DNA of 64,000 nt from UBA4582 sp965657335 (GTDB lineage Bacteria; Pseudomonadota; Gammaproteobacteria; Pseudomonadales; Azotimanducaceae): the NCBI GenBank assembly GCA_965657335.1, contig CBFHOH010000026.1, forward strand, positions 3,557-67,556, in the 5' to 3' direction. The notes beneath the pieces were generated by a model that was not told the DNA's origin, made no database searches, and saw only the letters and a program-made list of their open reading frames with translations. Shown here one piece after another: positions 44,618 to 54,830 of this stretch (within the stretch, counting starts at the first letter, position 1; every line of letters begins with the position of its first letter). The translations under genes and the position numbers were made by a program.

Positions 44618-46003
44618 ATGGATACACCGCCGGAAGCTACTCCCGCTCGTCAATTTCGCGCTGAGACCGGCTCGCTATTGCATTTGGCGTGGCCCTTACT
44701 CGCAGCACAACTGGCCCAAATGGGCATGGGCGTCGTCGATACAGTGATGGCCGGCCGAGTTGGCGCGGACGACCTTGCTGGGGTCTCGCTCGGTGGCTCG
44801 GTCATGTGGCCGATGATGATGTTGATCACGGGTGTTTTACAAGCAGTAACGCCTTCTGTTTCTCAACTTCGCGGCGCAAATAATTACGACGAGATTGGCG
44901 AAGTGATTAGACAAGCACTTTATATGGCCGCCTTGGGTGCGGTATTTATCGTGCTGATCCTTCTCAATATTGCGCCGTTTTATACACTGTTAGAAGTTGA
45001 TCCCGACGCCGTCAAAATTTCAGTGGCCTATCTCAAGATTACGGCATTGGGTATGCCTGCTCTAATGGGATACTTTGTGCTCCGGTTTCTGTGTGAGGGC
45101 ATGGGTTACACGCGTCCCGCGATGGTGATAGCCGTATCCGCATTGTTGCTAAAAATTCCCCTCAACCTTGTGTTTATCCATGGTTATCTGGGCGCGCCTG
45201 CAATGGGTGGCGTTGGTTGCGGCGTCGCTACCGTAATGGTGATGTGGTTTGAGTTTTTTGTTATTTGCATCATTGCCTGCGGCAAGCGTTTTGATATTGT
45301 TGGTTGGCAAAAGACGTGGTCAGCACCTGAACTCTCCCGAATCCTGGCCTTGGTGAAAATTGGCGCACCTATTGGCGCGACCATGTTTTTCGAGATGGGA
45401 ATGTTCTCTTTTATTACAATTCTACTTGGCCGTTTTGGCTCTGAGGTCATTGCCGCGCACACCATCGCGATGAATCTCGGTGGCCTCACTTTTATGTTTC
45501 CCCTGGCACTGGGTATGGCAGCAACCATTCGTGTTGGCTTCCACGTAGGGTCTGGAGATCTGGCTGCGGCCCGACTGACAAGCAAAGTCGCTATTGCTGT
45601 GACCGTTGCAGCCGCTGCGTTTTTGGCGGTATTTGTGGTCAGCTTTCGCGCTCAGGTTGCCGGTCTTTACTCTAGCGAAGCGCAGGTGTTGGTGCTGGCT
45701 ACGTCACTGATGGCTTTCGTAGCGGTTTATCAGCTTTTTGATAATATTCAGGCGACCGTTCTAGGTGCCTTGCGGGGTTATAAAGATACTCAGGTGCCGA
45801 TGATAATCACCTTAGTAGGATATTGGCTGGTCGGAATACCCGTTGGCTGCGTACTCGGTTTTGGATGGATTGGTGAACCTATGGGTGTTTACGGTTTTTG
45901 GGTGGCGATGGTGGTTTCTCTCGCCGTGGTCGCCATTGGGGTTTGCTGCCGACTGGTCTGGTTAAGCAAAAACCCAAGCCGGATTCATCGATTATCTGCC
46001 TGA
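44618..46003 (+). CDS. MATE family efflux transporter (NorM-like)
   Basis: The 461-residue protein has 12 membrane segments with the NorM-type start HLAWPLLAAQLAQMGMGVVD and a second half beginning ALVKIGAPIGATMFFEMG. It exports cationic drugs or metabolites using sodium or proton gradients. The start has only a weak GAAG ribosome-binding site. It lies alone, converging on the M20 peptidase with ten bases between. Confidence 0.92.
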   Translation: MDTPPEATPARQFRAETGSLLHLAWPLLAAQLAQMGMGVVDTVMAGRVGADDLAGVSLGGSVMWPMMMLITGVLQAVTPSVSQLRGANNYDEIGEVIRQALYMAALGAVFIVLILLNIAPFYTLLEVDPDAVKISVAYLKITALGMPALMGYFVLRFLCEGMGYTRPAMVIAVSALLLKIPLNLVFIHGYLGAPAMGGVGCGVATVMVMWFEFFVICIIACGKRFDIVGWQKTWSAPELSRILALVKIGAPIGATMFFEMGMFSFITILLGRFGSEVIAAHTIAMNLGGLTFMFPLALGMAATIRVGFHVGSGDLAAARLTSKVAIAVTVAAAAFLAVFVVSFRAQVAGLYSSEAQVLVLATSLMAFVAVYQLFDNIQATVLGALRGYKDTQVPMIITLVGYWLVGIPVGCVLGFGWIGEPMGVYGFWVAMVVSLAVVAIGVCCRLVWLSKNPSRIHRLSA

Positions 46004-46013
46004 TCACTGTTCC

Positions 46014-47435
46014 TTAGCGCTTGTGATTTTGGCCCCAGTCGTAGATCAGGTTTGCAACACAAGCCGTGACTTTTTTTGCCGTGGGTATATGCAGAAACTC
46101 ATTTGGTCCGTGAGCATTTGAATGTGGGCCAAGGACGCCAGTCACAACAAATTGTGCTTGTGGCAGTTTGTTCGCTAAAAACTCCATAAAGGGAATGCTA
46201 CCACCACACCCCATGGCAATTGCGGGGGCATCAAAATAAGCTTGTGATGCTGACTGGAGTGATTGTTCCAGCATGGGTATGGTCTCGGGTGCATGCCAGC
46301 CTGGATTAGGGGTTTCGAGCTCGAAGCTAACGGCTGTTTTGTAGGGGGAATCCTCCGTGAGCAACTTGGTGAGTTCAGTTTTAGCTTGCTCTGCGTCAGT
46401 AGTCGGAGGTAAACGCAACGCGATTTTCGCGGTCGTGTGTGGTCGCAAAACGTTACCCGCGTTGGCGAGGTCAGGTATGCCGTCTATTCCCGTCACTTCC
46501 ATCGATGCCAGCCAAGTATTGTTGAGAATCAGTTCGGTTGGGTCATCCGAAATAGGACCGCTGTCACCGGCATAGGTATACATTGTTTTTAGCTCGTCAC
46601 CGAGTACTTCTCCTGCTTTTTCAGCTTCTTTACGACGGGAATCGGGGATCTGTTCGTTCAAGAACGAAGGTAGAATTTCTCCAGTGTTTTCGTCTTCCAC
46701 TCTAGATATGAGTTGTCTGAGTAGCCGAAAACTTGAACCGACGATACCACCGGCAGCACCTGAATGGGCGCCTTGCTCAAGTACTTGAACCTTGAGTTCG
46801 CCAATCAACATGCCCCGAAGGGAGGTGGTAATCCACAGTTGATCGTAGTTACCGCAGGTAGAATCGAGCGCAATGACGAGGCTCGGTATGCCGATATCCT
46901 CCGCAAGTTGTTCCATGTAAACAGGTAAGTCCGGGCTGCCACTTTCCTCGGAAGCCTCTATAAGAATGACTACTCGCGGCATTTCTGCGTCTTGTGCAAT
47001 CAGACTTTTCAGGACAGAAATAGCCGAGTAAATTGCGTACCCATCATCTGCGCCGCCGCGACCATAAAGCTTGTCCGTTTTTCGCACCGGCGACCAGGGA
47101 GCGAGATCTTCATACCAGCCGGAAAATTCCGGTTGTTTATCAATATGTCCGTAAATCAGGACGGTCTCGTCGATATCTCCTGGGTATTCCAGCAGCAGGG
47201 TCGGCGTTCTGCCGGGTAGCTCATGTACTGTCAGCGTAAGGCCTGGCACTTGTTGCGATTCGACCCAGCGAGTGACGTGGGCGATAGCATCATCCATATA
47301 GCCGTTGGATTTCCAGTCCGGATCGAACATCGGAGACTTGTTTGGTATGCGAATGTATTCAGAGAGGCTCTCGATGATTTGTTCTTCCCAGAACTTCTCA
47401 GTTGAACGCCAGATTTCATCGTTGTTAATGCTCAA
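46014..47435 (-). CDS. M20 family metallopeptidase (dipeptidase)
   Basis: The 473-residue protein has the metal ligands in IYGHIDKQPE, GRGGADDGY, the acidic pair in EASEESGSPDL, an aspartate in IALDSTCGN and a final histidine in HSNAHGPNEFL. It is similar to CNDP-type dipeptidases and cleaves small peptides or N-acyl amino acids. The start is TTG at 47435 with AAGGAAAAGTC upstream. It overlaps the FxsA stop (TTGA), so translation is coupled. Confidence 0.92.
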   Translation of the reverse strand: MSINNDEIWRSTEKFWEEQIIESLSEYIRIPNKSPMFDPDWKSNGYMDDAIAHVTRWVESQQVPGLTLTVHELPGRTPTLLLEYPGDIDETVLIYGHIDKQPEFSGWYEDLAPWSPVRKTDKLYGRGGADDGYAIYSAISVLKSLIAQDAEMPRVVILIEASEESGSPDLPVYMEQLAEDIGIPSLVIALDSTCGNYDQLWITTSLRGMLIGELKVQVLEQGAHSGAAGGIVGSSFRLLRQLISRVEDENTGEILPSFLNEQIPDSRRKEAEKAGEVLGDELKTMYTYAGDSGPISDDPTELILNNTWLASMEVTGIDGIPDLANAGNVLRPHTTAKIALRLPPTTDAEQAKTELTKLLTEDSPYKTAVSFELETPNPGWHAPETIPMLEQSLQSASQAYFDAPAIAMGCGGSIPFMEFLANKLPQAQFVVTGVLGPHSNAHGPNEFLHIPTAKKVTACVANLIYDWGQNHKR

Positions 47436-47965
47436 GACTTTTCCTTTCCATCGGGTATTGATTTGGTTGGGTTGGCAGGTGTTTGTCCCGACTCATCGTT
47501 AAATTCTCCGTTGATAATGGTGGTGCTCTGGTGGAAAGCACTATCTGTTGTGCTTTGAAACGAGCCTTCGAAGGAACCACCGCTGGCGTGAAACATTGAC
47601 GCGCCATTTTTCATGGTGAACACCCTGTTAATCAACCATCTAGCGAACGGTCGCCTCAGCACAGGTATCAGGCAGACAAAACCAAAACCATCAGTTACGA
47701 AGCCGGGCGTCAATAGCAGCGCGCCACCAACGATCAGCATGATGCCCTCAAGTAATTCGGTTTCAGGCAATTGGCCCGCTGCCATTTTTTCCTGAACTCT
47801 TCTCAGGGTCGCCAGCCCTTCGAGCTTCAGCAGCCAAATGCCAACGGTCGCTGTAAGCACGACCATCGCAATGGTCGGGATAGCACCAATTAGCCCACCG
47901 ACCTTGATAAGAATAACCATTTCAAGGATGGGCACTGCAATAAACATCAAAAATAATAAACGCAT
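47432..47965 (-). CDS. fxsA: FxsA family membrane protein
   Basis: The 177-residue protein has membrane segments at about 1-24, 27-46 and 77-97, with FIAVPILEMVILIKVG and the LTATVGIWLLKLEGLATL stretch typical of FxsA. This protein suppresses F plasmid exclusion of phage T7 in E. coli; its native role is unclear. The C-terminal tail here is longer and polar. It overlaps the M20 gene by four bases. Confidence 0.9.
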   Translation of the reverse strand: MRLLFLMFIAVPILEMVILIKVGGLIGAIPTIAMVVLTATVGIWLLKLEGLATLRRVQEKMAAGQLPETELLEGIMLIVGGALLLTPGFVTDGFGFVCLIPVLRRPFARWLINRVFTMKNGASMFHASGGSFEGSFQSTTDSAFHQSTTIINGEFNDESGQTPANPTKSIPDGKEKS

Positions 47966-48067
47966 TTCGCTATGTTACCAGCCACCGTCGCCAAAATCTT
48001 ACCCGGTCATGTTTCTGTGATAGATTTATACAGATAGTGGACGCATATTTTGCGACGGAAATCTTTG

Positions 48068-48889
48068 ATGGAACTGAAAACGGTAAAGTACGAGGTCAGC
48101 GAAAAAATCGCGACAATCACGCTAGCACGGCCTGACAGAATGAATGCATGGACAGGCAGAATGCACACGGAATATCGCTGGGCGTTATTGCAGGCGGATC
48201 ATGACCCTGAGGTCAGAGCAATCATTTTGACAGGTGAAGGTCGCGGTTTCTGCGTCGGTGCTGACAGTCAGGCGCTTGAAGGGCATGTTGCCAGAGGTGG
48301 ATATGATCCGGGCACACCTGAGGAGATGCCCGAGCCCGGTTTTGGGGTTCGGCCCGAGTTCGATGCAAATTTTGCTTATCACTTTGGCTTATCGAAACCT
48401 ATTGTGGTCGCTATTAATGGTGCTATTGCTGGTGTAGGACTGGTTTTGGCATGCTACTGTGACATCCGTTTTGCCGCACCCAGCGTTAAAATGACGACCG
48501 CACACGGTAAACTGAATCTTCCCGCTGAGTACGGACTTTCTTGGCTGTTGCCTCGACAAATAGGGTTAGCCAGAGCAAACGATTTGCTACTGACCAGTCG
48601 AGTATTCCTGAGTGAAGAGGCAGAGCAACTTGGATTGATTAACCGAGTGATCGAAGCCAAATCACTGATGCACGAAACCCGTGCCTATGTGAAGTCGATG
48701 ATTAACACTGTCTCACCCGGTTCGTTAAAAGCGAGTCGACAACAAATCTATGCTGACCAGCACCGGGGCGTTGATCAAGCAGTGTTGGAAAGCGAGACGT
48801 TGTTACAGGCAATGATGAAACAAAATGATTACCAGGAAGGCGTGGCAGCCTTCCTCGAGAAACGGAAACCAGATTGGACGGCTTCGTGA
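48068..48889 (+). CDS. Enoyl-CoA hydratase/isomerase family protein
   Basis: About 273 residues with crotonase signatures: LARPDRMNAW, the first oxyanion segment GEGRGFCVGADSQ, NGAIAGVGLVLACYCD and LNLPAEYGLSWLLPRQIG with the active-site region. Such enzymes hydrate enoyl-CoA or rearrange it. ATG at 48068 fits family length; an in-frame earlier TTG at 48050 would add six residues. It is 33 bases upstream of the MoxR gene, which suggests a shared operon. Confidence 0.9.
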   Translation: MELKTVKYEVSEKIATITLARPDRMNAWTGRMHTEYRWALLQADHDPEVRAIILTGEGRGFCVGADSQALEGHVARGGYDPGTPEEMPEPGFGVRPEFDANFAYHFGLSKPIVVAINGAIAGVGLVLACYCDIRFAAPSVKMTTAHGKLNLPAEYGLSWLLPRQIGLARANDLLLTSRVFLSEEAEQLGLINRVIEAKSLMHETRAYVKSMINTVSPGSLKASRQQIYADQHRGVDQAVLESETLLQAMMKQNDYQEGVAAFLEKRKPDWTAS

Positions 48890-48922
48890 AGCTATTTGAG
48901 CGACGATGAATGGGAGAAAGGC

Positions 48923-49777
48923 ATGAGTAGTGCTGCTGTACCAGAAAGTGCCGTGGAAGCGGCACCTTATTATTTACCTGTGGGCGATGAGGTCGAGATC
49001 TTTCTTTCCGCTTATCAACAACGTCTACCGGTGTTGTTGAAGGGGCCAACTGGCTGCGGTAAGACGCGCTTCGTTGAATATATGACTTGGCGTCTCTTTC
49101 GAGGGGAAGGTTCGTCAGCTGAAAGGCGCGCTGTGACGACACCGTTACAAACCGTTGCCTGCCATGAAGACTTAAGTGCTACCGATTTAGTGGGCCGATT
49201 TTTGCTCCAAGGCGAGGAAACTGTCTGGCAAGACGGACCCTTGTCGCGCTCGGTCAAAGAGGGGGCAATTTGCTACCTTGATGAGATTGTTGAAGCGAGA
49301 AAAGACTCCACAGTGCTTATTCACTCGCTGACGGATCACCGGCGAATTTTGCCGGTGGAAAAGCAGGGACTGATTCTTGAGGCGCATGACGGTTTCCTTT
49401 TGGTGATCTCCTATAACCCGGGTTATCAGAATGTACTTAAAGACCTGAAGCCCAGCACGCGCCAAAGATTTATTGCGATTGACTTTGACTATCCTAGTGA
49501 GGAGAAAGAAGCGGAAGTGATAGCGCATGAAAGCGGTGTTGATGCAGGTGTTGCAAGATCACTCGCAATACTAGGTTCAAAAATCAGGAACCTGAAACAC
49601 CATGGGTTCGACGAAGGCGTCAGCACCCGATTGCTGGTTTACGCGGCGCAACTTATTGTCAGTGGTGTGGGTGCCGTCAGGTCGTGTGATGTGGCTATCT
49701 CTCGCGCTGTATCTGATGACCCTGAAGTTTCACACGCCATTAGTGAGTTGGTTTCCACACTGTTCACCGACGAGTAG
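48923..49777 (+). CDS. MoxR/CbbQ/NorQ-type AAA+ ATPase
   Basis: About 284 residues with Walker A GPTGCGKT at residues 41-48, Walker B CYLDEIVEA and sensor-like ISYNPGYQ. It matches the CbbQ/NorQ branch of MoxR ATPases, which remodel partner proteins and assist metal-centre assembly. ATG at 48923 is chosen because GGGAGAAAGG lies immediately upstream. A VWA protein gene follows after nine bases, the standard partner. Confidence 0.93.
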   Translation: MSSAAVPESAVEAAPYYLPVGDEVEIFLSAYQQRLPVLLKGPTGCGKTRFVEYMTWRLFRGEGSSAERRAVTTPLQTVACHEDLSATDLVGRFLLQGEETVWQDGPLSRSVKEGAICYLDEIVEARKDSTVLIHSLTDHRRILPVEKQGLILEAHDGFLLVISYNPGYQNVLKDLKPSTRQRFIAIDFDYPSEEKEAEVIAHESGVDAGVARSLAILGSKIRNLKHHGFDEGVSTRLLVYAAQLIVSGVGAVRSCDVAISRAVSDDPEVSHAISELVSTLFTDE

Positions 49778-49786
49778 CCGGGAGAC

Positions 49787-52700
49787 ATGACGGTGACAGA
49801 AGTCGCTTCAGTGCATGAATCTCTGAAGAAGTTAAATCAGCATACGGCTGTCAGGTTTGATAAAACGGCAGCTACTCTGATTGGAACGCTTGACGACCGG
49901 GATCTGTCTGCCTGGTGCGAGTTAGTGCTAAAAATTTCGCAGTCAGGCTGGCATAGCTGGGAAGTACTGAATTACTACCTTGAGGCGGTACCGGTGTTAA
50001 TGCATGAAGGTGGCGTGAGCTCATTGTTGCATCGCGGAGCATTTGGTTATGCCTTGCTGGGTAGTTCTACCGAGCCAGCTAGTCGATATTTTGATGGCAT
50101 TGCACACCTCAATCATGAAGCGACATTTGACAAGCTCGATCTGATTGAAGAAACAGGGACCAAGCTCAAAGCATACTTTCCGCCGGCATCGGGTTTACTC
50201 GCTAGTTACTATCAAACCAGTTTTGAACTCTTGGCACGAGACGGCAGCGCCAACTTTAGCGAATGGTTAGCGTTAACGGACATTCTGCTGGTAAGCGAGC
50301 GTCAGAATTTGACAAAGCTGTACAGTGTTGTGCGAGATCTTGATAGCGCGCCGGCCTGGGATTCTCTCATCGGTCTAGCAAGTTCGTCAGTTGCAGATTT
50401 GCTGGCTTATCTTGAATGTCACCAACGTTTCTGTGAATTGCAATTAGGTGCGCAGCATCAACTCGATATCCAGCAACTGCTAATACAGTTTGCCAAGCGT
50501 GAGCACACCGCCGTGCTTTGGCTAGAACAACTTAACGTGTGTTTGCCTCAGTTGAATGCCGAGCAACTAGACACATTAATTTGGATGACTAAAGCCGCTT
50601 CGAGAATTGATTTGGCGTTAGCCCTAATCGAAGCCGTCCATCAATTGCCATTAGCAAACAGGCGTGCGCTGAAACCTTGGCTTGCTGAAGGCGTCAGCCT
50701 CTATGCGAGAAATGCTGCGGCGGGTCGTGCTTGGGTGGCGCTGGAGTCTGCGCGTTCGAATGAAACTCTGGAAAAGCTTGCGGGCACAGCACTACTGGAG
50801 GATTACCAGCGTGTTCTGCAACTGTTTGTCGAATCTTTTATAGGTCGGCGACTAATTGTTCAGGCGCAGGAAACGGGGCTCACCCATCCTTTCTCAGATG
50901 GATTAGTGCTTAAATTGCCAGAAAATATCACTGATTTTGAAACGCAACCTGAAAATTTTCAGGTATACAAGATGATGTTGCTTCACCAGTTAGGCCATTT
51001 TGAATTCGGTATATTTGCACCGTCGGCAAACCCCGTCGACAACGATGTAGATCAATCTTCAAAGAAGTCTGTCTCCTTCGCTGAGGTGAGGAAGTCGTTA
51101 AGTGCTTACAAAAACTATTGGCTTGCTGAGCAGATATTTATGGTTGTCGAACATGGTCGAATCGATTGGCAACTCGCACATCGATACGCTGGCACCCGAA
51201 AAATGCTCTCGAAGCTAAAGACAAGAGAACTCATTAAACGTGATGCTGAGTCTGAGGCAGGTGAGTCGGACGCGCTGGTCGCTTTGTCAAAAGACCACGC
51301 TGCGATCGCCGCTTTACTCGAATCGCTGACCAGAATGACGTTGGATCAGGCAACGGTAGCGGAACTAACGACTGAGATTGACTTGGATCTTCGCGTGGCG
51401 CTGACGGCAGTGCAAGCACAAAACGCGGATGTGGCAATGACGCTAGGTTGCACGGCAAAAATCTATCAATTGATCACTAGTGCGCACCCTGGCTGTGATC
51501 GATTTGGGTTCAGGACGCGCATGCCCAATGTCGTTGGTTATCGTGGTGCAATAGAGCCTGAGCAAGTCATGATTAATCTGCAACTTGCCGAGCTTGATGA
51601 TGAAGATCTCGAAATACTCGCTGACGAGATGGAAGATGGCGAGGAGGGTTTGAGCATCATCAGCATGCTGGCTGATGATGACCTAGATGTTGATAAACTT
51701 AAACAGGGGGAGTTGGATCAGCCTGGTACGTTGCTTACCGATTTGGATGAACGAGAGATCGAGTTGAGCGAAGAAAATAAGTCGACCGAAGAAAAGGTTG
51801 CAGAAGGACTTAAAGCCGCGCTAGAGGGAAGGTTGCGGCCACCTCATCAATACGAGTTCCAGTACGATGAATGGGATTTTGTGATCGGTGACTATCGAAA
51901 GAACTGGTGCACTTTGCATGAATTTCGGGTGATGGATGAAGATCCCAGTTACGTGGATGACGCACTTAGCGAACAAAGTGCTACGGCGGCCGGGGTTCGA
52001 CGACAACTCAATAAATTACGCCCGGAAATGCTGACAAAAGTGAAGGGTGTCGACGATGGTGAAGAGCTGGACATTGAACGCACGATTGAGCACATCGTTG
52101 ATAAGCGCGCAGGCGTTGTCACAGAGGATCGAATATACGTCGAGAAGCAGCGAAAACAGCGAGATGTAGCGGCGCTTTTTTTGCTGGATATGAGTGCTTC
52201 AACTGACGATGCAATTACGCCGGCAATGTCAGGTGTCGATCATGCGCAAGCAGCGGGCACGGCAAATTCAGGCAAGACTGCGGGGTTCGATGATAACGAT
52301 TTTCTACACGATGGTTATATGGGAGATTCGCCTTATCTAAACGATGGTCCCGCTCGCAAGATTATTGACGTTGAAAAAGAAGCGGCGATTCTGATGGCAG
52401 ATGCATTAAAAAATCTCGGAGATCAGTATGCGATTTGCGGATTCTCGGGTTACGGCCGAGACAACGTTGATTTTTATGTTTGCAAGGACTTTGAAGAGCC
52501 CTACAGTCTACAGGCGAAAGGAAAACTCGGCGGCATCAAAGCCTGTCGTAGCACAAGAATGGGACCCGCGATCAGACACGCGACTAAAATGTTGGTAGAC
52601 ACTGGCTGCAAAACAAAAGCACTCATCATTATTAGCGATGGATATCCCCAAGATTTTGATTATGGCAAAGACCGCAGTAGTCGGGATTATGGCATTAAAG

Positions 52701-52882
52701 ATACTACTCGAGCATTGGTCGAGGCCCGGCAAAAAGATGTCCAAGGTTTTTGTCTGACAGTCGATCAATCAGGGCACGATTACCTGAGGGAAATGTGTCC
52801 GGATAAACAATACATGGTGATTCAGGATGTCGCGCAATTGCCTGGTGAACTCTCAAAAATTTATAGGATGATTACAGGTTAA
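49787..52882 (+). CDS. Large VWA domain protein (CbbO/NorD-like partner of MoxR)
   Basis: The 1031-residue protein has a C-terminal VWA domain with the MIDAS motif DMSAS (Asp801) and a later IIISDGYPQDFD. About 80 residues of low-complexity acidic sequence separate two parts of the VWA domain. The first 600 residues are helical and of unknown fold, larger than usual for CbbO (about 780 total). Two strongly acidic stretches lie before the VWA domain. With MoxR such proteins load or activate metalloenzymes. GGGAGAC precedes the ATG. It is coupled to the VOC gene (TAATG). Confidence 0.88.
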   Translation: MTVTEVASVHESLKKLNQHTAVRFDKTAATLIGTLDDRDLSAWCELVLKISQSGWHSWEVLNYYLEAVPVLMHEGGVSSLLHRGAFGYALLGSSTEPASRYFDGIAHLNHEATFDKLDLIEETGTKLKAYFPPASGLLASYYQTSFELLARDGSANFSEWLALTDILLVSERQNLTKLYSVVRDLDSAPAWDSLIGLASSSVADLLAYLECHQRFCELQLGAQHQLDIQQLLIQFAKREHTAVLWLEQLNVCLPQLNAEQLDTLIWMTKAASRIDLALALIEAVHQLPLANRRALKPWLAEGVSLYARNAAAGRAWVALESARSNETLEKLAGTALLEDYQRVLQLFVESFIGRRLIVQAQETGLTHPFSDGLVLKLPENITDFETQPENFQVYKMMLLHQLGHFEFGIFAPSANPVDNDVDQSSKKSVSFAEVRKSLSAYKNYWLAEQIFMVVEHGRIDWQLAHRYAGTRKMLSKLKTRELIKRDAESEAGESDALVALSKDHAAIAALLESLTRMTLDQATVAELTTEIDLDLRVALTAVQAQNADVAMTLGCTAKIYQLITSAHPGCDRFGFRTRMPNVVGYRGAIEPEQVMINLQLAELDDEDLEILADEMEDGEEGLSIISMLADDDLDVDKLKQGELDQPGTLLTDLDEREIELSEENKSTEEKVAEGLKAALEGRLRPPHQYEFQYDEWDFVIGDYRKNWCTLHEFRVMDEDPSYVDDALSEQSATAAGVRRQLNKLRPEMLTKVKGVDDGEELDIERTIEHIVDKRAGVVTEDRIYVEKQRKQRDVAALFLLDMSASTDDAITPAMSGVDHAQAAGTANSGKTAGFDDNDFLHDGYMGDSPYLNDGPARKIIDVEKEAAILMADALKNLGDQYAICGFSGYGRDNVDFYVCKDFEEPYSLQAKGKLGGIKACRSTRMGPAIRHATKMLVDTGCKTKALIIISDGYPQDFDYGKDRSSRDYGIKDTTRALVEARQKDVQGFCLTVDQSGHDYLREMCPDKQYMVIQDVAQLPGELSKIYRMITG

Positions 52883-53307
52883 TGATAACGCCTTTTCACT
52901 TAGCAATTCCCGTGAATGACATCCACGCCGCTCGCGCATTTTATGGCGGTTTGCTAGGTTGTGCTGAAGGCCGCAGCAGCGACCAATGGATCGACTTCAA
53001 TCTGTTTGGTCATCAACTCGTATGTCATCAAGTCCCATCAGTGGCGCGCCAAGAAGCTCCGACCAACCCGGTTGATGGTCACGATGTGCCGGTGCCACAT
53101 TTTGGTGTAGTTCTAAATATGGGAACCTGGCGTGCATTAGCTGAAAAACTCAAAGCAGCTGATATTCAGTTTGTGATTGAGCCCTACATTCGATTTGAGG
53201 GTGCACCAGGAGAACAGGCGACGATGTTTTTTCGCGATCCAAGTGGCAATGCTCTGGAATTTAAAGCGTTCCGCAATATCGAAAAGGAACTATTCCGAAC
53301 CGACTAG
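52882..53307 (+). CDS. VOC family protein (glyoxalase/extradiol dioxygenase fold)
   Basis: The 141-residue protein starts PFHLAIPVNDIHAARAFY and ends SGNALEFKAF. Likely metal ligands are the first His, the histidine in VPHFGVV and the glutamate in ALEF. The fold is typical of glyoxalase-type metalloproteins. Its ATG shares one base with the VWA stop (TAATG), so the three genes are translationally linked; it may be the client of the ATPase-VWA pair. That is inference. Confidence 0.85.
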   Translation: MITPFHLAIPVNDIHAARAFYGGLLGCAEGRSSDQWIDFNLFGHQLVCHQVPSVARQEAPTNPVDGHDVPVPHFGVVLNMGTWRALAEKLKAADIQFVIEPYIRFEGAPGEQATMFFRDPSGNALEFKAFRNIEKELFRTD

Positions 53308-53376
53308 GCCGATGTTCAGCAACACGGCCATTAACAGTCGATAGGGTCAGAGGGCGCTGGCTTGGTCCAGCACGAT

Positions 53377-54708
53377 CTAGATCACTATTTTTGACCATTT
53401 ACCTTTGCGCCAGATCATTGCAAATATGATCGAATTCCCCGCTCTGTATCCGAACTGGTGTAGTGACCAGATACCTAGCAAGCCAAAACCCAGATACGGT
53501 CCAAATAGAAATGCCCCAGGCACTAACACGCACCACTGCGTGACCAGATTGATCCAGGTGACACGTTTTACATCGCCAGCACCATTCAGAAATGTCGCCA
53601 TCATGTACCCAATACCGTTAAATGCGATCATGATGCCGAGAATTCGTGTGGGCGTTACAGCAAGTGCTCGCGTCTCCGGGTCGTGAATCCAGATTGAGAG
53701 AATAGCCTCTGGAAACAGCCAGAACGGCATACCCAATATGAACATACCAACCACGCCTAGCTTGATTACATCCCACGCCCAACGCGCAGCTTCGACGGGA
53801 TTTCGTTCCCCTAAAGCGTTGCCTACCAGCGTCACCCCGGCAGTGCCAAGGCCCCAGGCAGGCAAACCTACCAGTCCAATAAAATTCACGAGCACGCTAT
53901 AACAAGCGAGCTCGCGGGTGCCGACCATACCGACAATACTGTAGGTTGCCGTGAGTGCCGCGGTGTCAAAAACCTGTTGCAGACCTGCTGGAATGGCTAG
54001 GCGTAATATTGCCCGAATCTCCGCAATGGTAGGCCGACTGGCGAGGAACCCGTAGGGTCTGCCAAATTTCAGTCCAAGCCTAAGGAACAGCAAGCTGCCA
54101 ACAACCGAAGAAAGTGCCGTCGCAAGGCCGGCACCCTCAGCGCCGAGTGCAGGTGCGCCGAATTTGCCGAAGATGAGCATATAGTTGAATAGAATGTTTG
54201 AAAGGTGCATCAGAATCAGCGAAGGGATGTAGACACGGGAGCGACCAAGACCGTTCCAGAAACCGGTATTTGCGGCGATAAATCCGACGAAGACTGCTTG
54301 CAGGATCAGCCAACGGATATAGTCAACGCCGAGGGCAACGACCTCTGGATCTGAGTTGATCAGCGGAAATAATGCAGGTATCGCTGCATACAGTATGCCC
54401 GAGCAGATCGGCGCAACAATGGCGACGGTAATGATGGCGCCTTGAAGCGGCACCCCACATTCAGCATCTCTTTTTTCACCGCGGCGCCTCGAAACGGTTG
54501 CCTGCACAGCAATAGAAAACCCGTAAACCATACCAAGGTAAATGAACGCAGCGAAAGACGACAAACCTACAGCGCCAAGCGCGGCATCACCCAGCGTGCC
54601 TACCATCGCGGTATCAATGAGTCCGAGTAGGACGTTAGAGATCATACCGCCAACGATGGGTAAACCAATGACTAGGATTTCTTTTGTTCTGCTGAGGCTG
54701 ACTAGCAC
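53377..54708 (-). CDS. MATE family efflux transporter
   Basis: About 444 residues with 12 membrane segments. The N-terminus RTKEILVIGLPIVGG and LLGLIDTAMVGTLGDAAL is typical of the MATE family. The start is uncertain: GTG at 54708 matches usual lengths but has no obvious Shine-Dalgarno, and TTG codons at 54771 and 54831 are alternatives. The latter would overlap the start of the divergent hydrolase gene. Confidence 0.88.
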   Translation of the reverse strand: MLVSLSRTKEILVIGLPIVGGMISNVLLGLIDTAMVGTLGDAALGAVGLSSFAAFIYLGMVYGFSIAVQATVSRRRGEKRDAECGVPLQGAIITVAIVAPICSGILYAAIPALFPLINSDPEVVALGVDYIRWLILQAVFVGFIAANTGFWNGLGRSRVYIPSLILMHLSNILFNYMLIFGKFGAPALGAEGAGLATALSSVVGSLLFLRLGLKFGRPYGFLASRPTIAEIRAILRLAIPAGLQQVFDTAALTATYSIVGMVGTRELACYSVLVNFIGLVGLPAWGLGTAGVTLVGNALGERNPVEAARWAWDVIKLGVVGMFILGMPFWLFPEAILSIWIHDPETRALAVTPTRILGIMIAFNGIGYMMATFLNGAGDVKRVTWINLVTQWCVLVPGAFLFGPYLGFGLLGIWSLHQFGYRAGNSIIFAMIWRKGKWSKIVI

Positions 54709-54830
54709 GGGCGTTTGTCTGTTCGTTTTGGCTGGCGGATAGTAACAGAGACGTAGGAGCCGACCTATCAAGATGTTGTTGATTGTGAGACATTTATCAA
54801 TGTTAGACTGTGCTATTTTTTGGAGCGTCA

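Noticed and set aside
51234..51458. Minus-strand open frame inside the VWA gene.
   Set aside because: It lies in another frame of a long, clearly coding sequence, with proline and leucine repeats typical of shadow translation.
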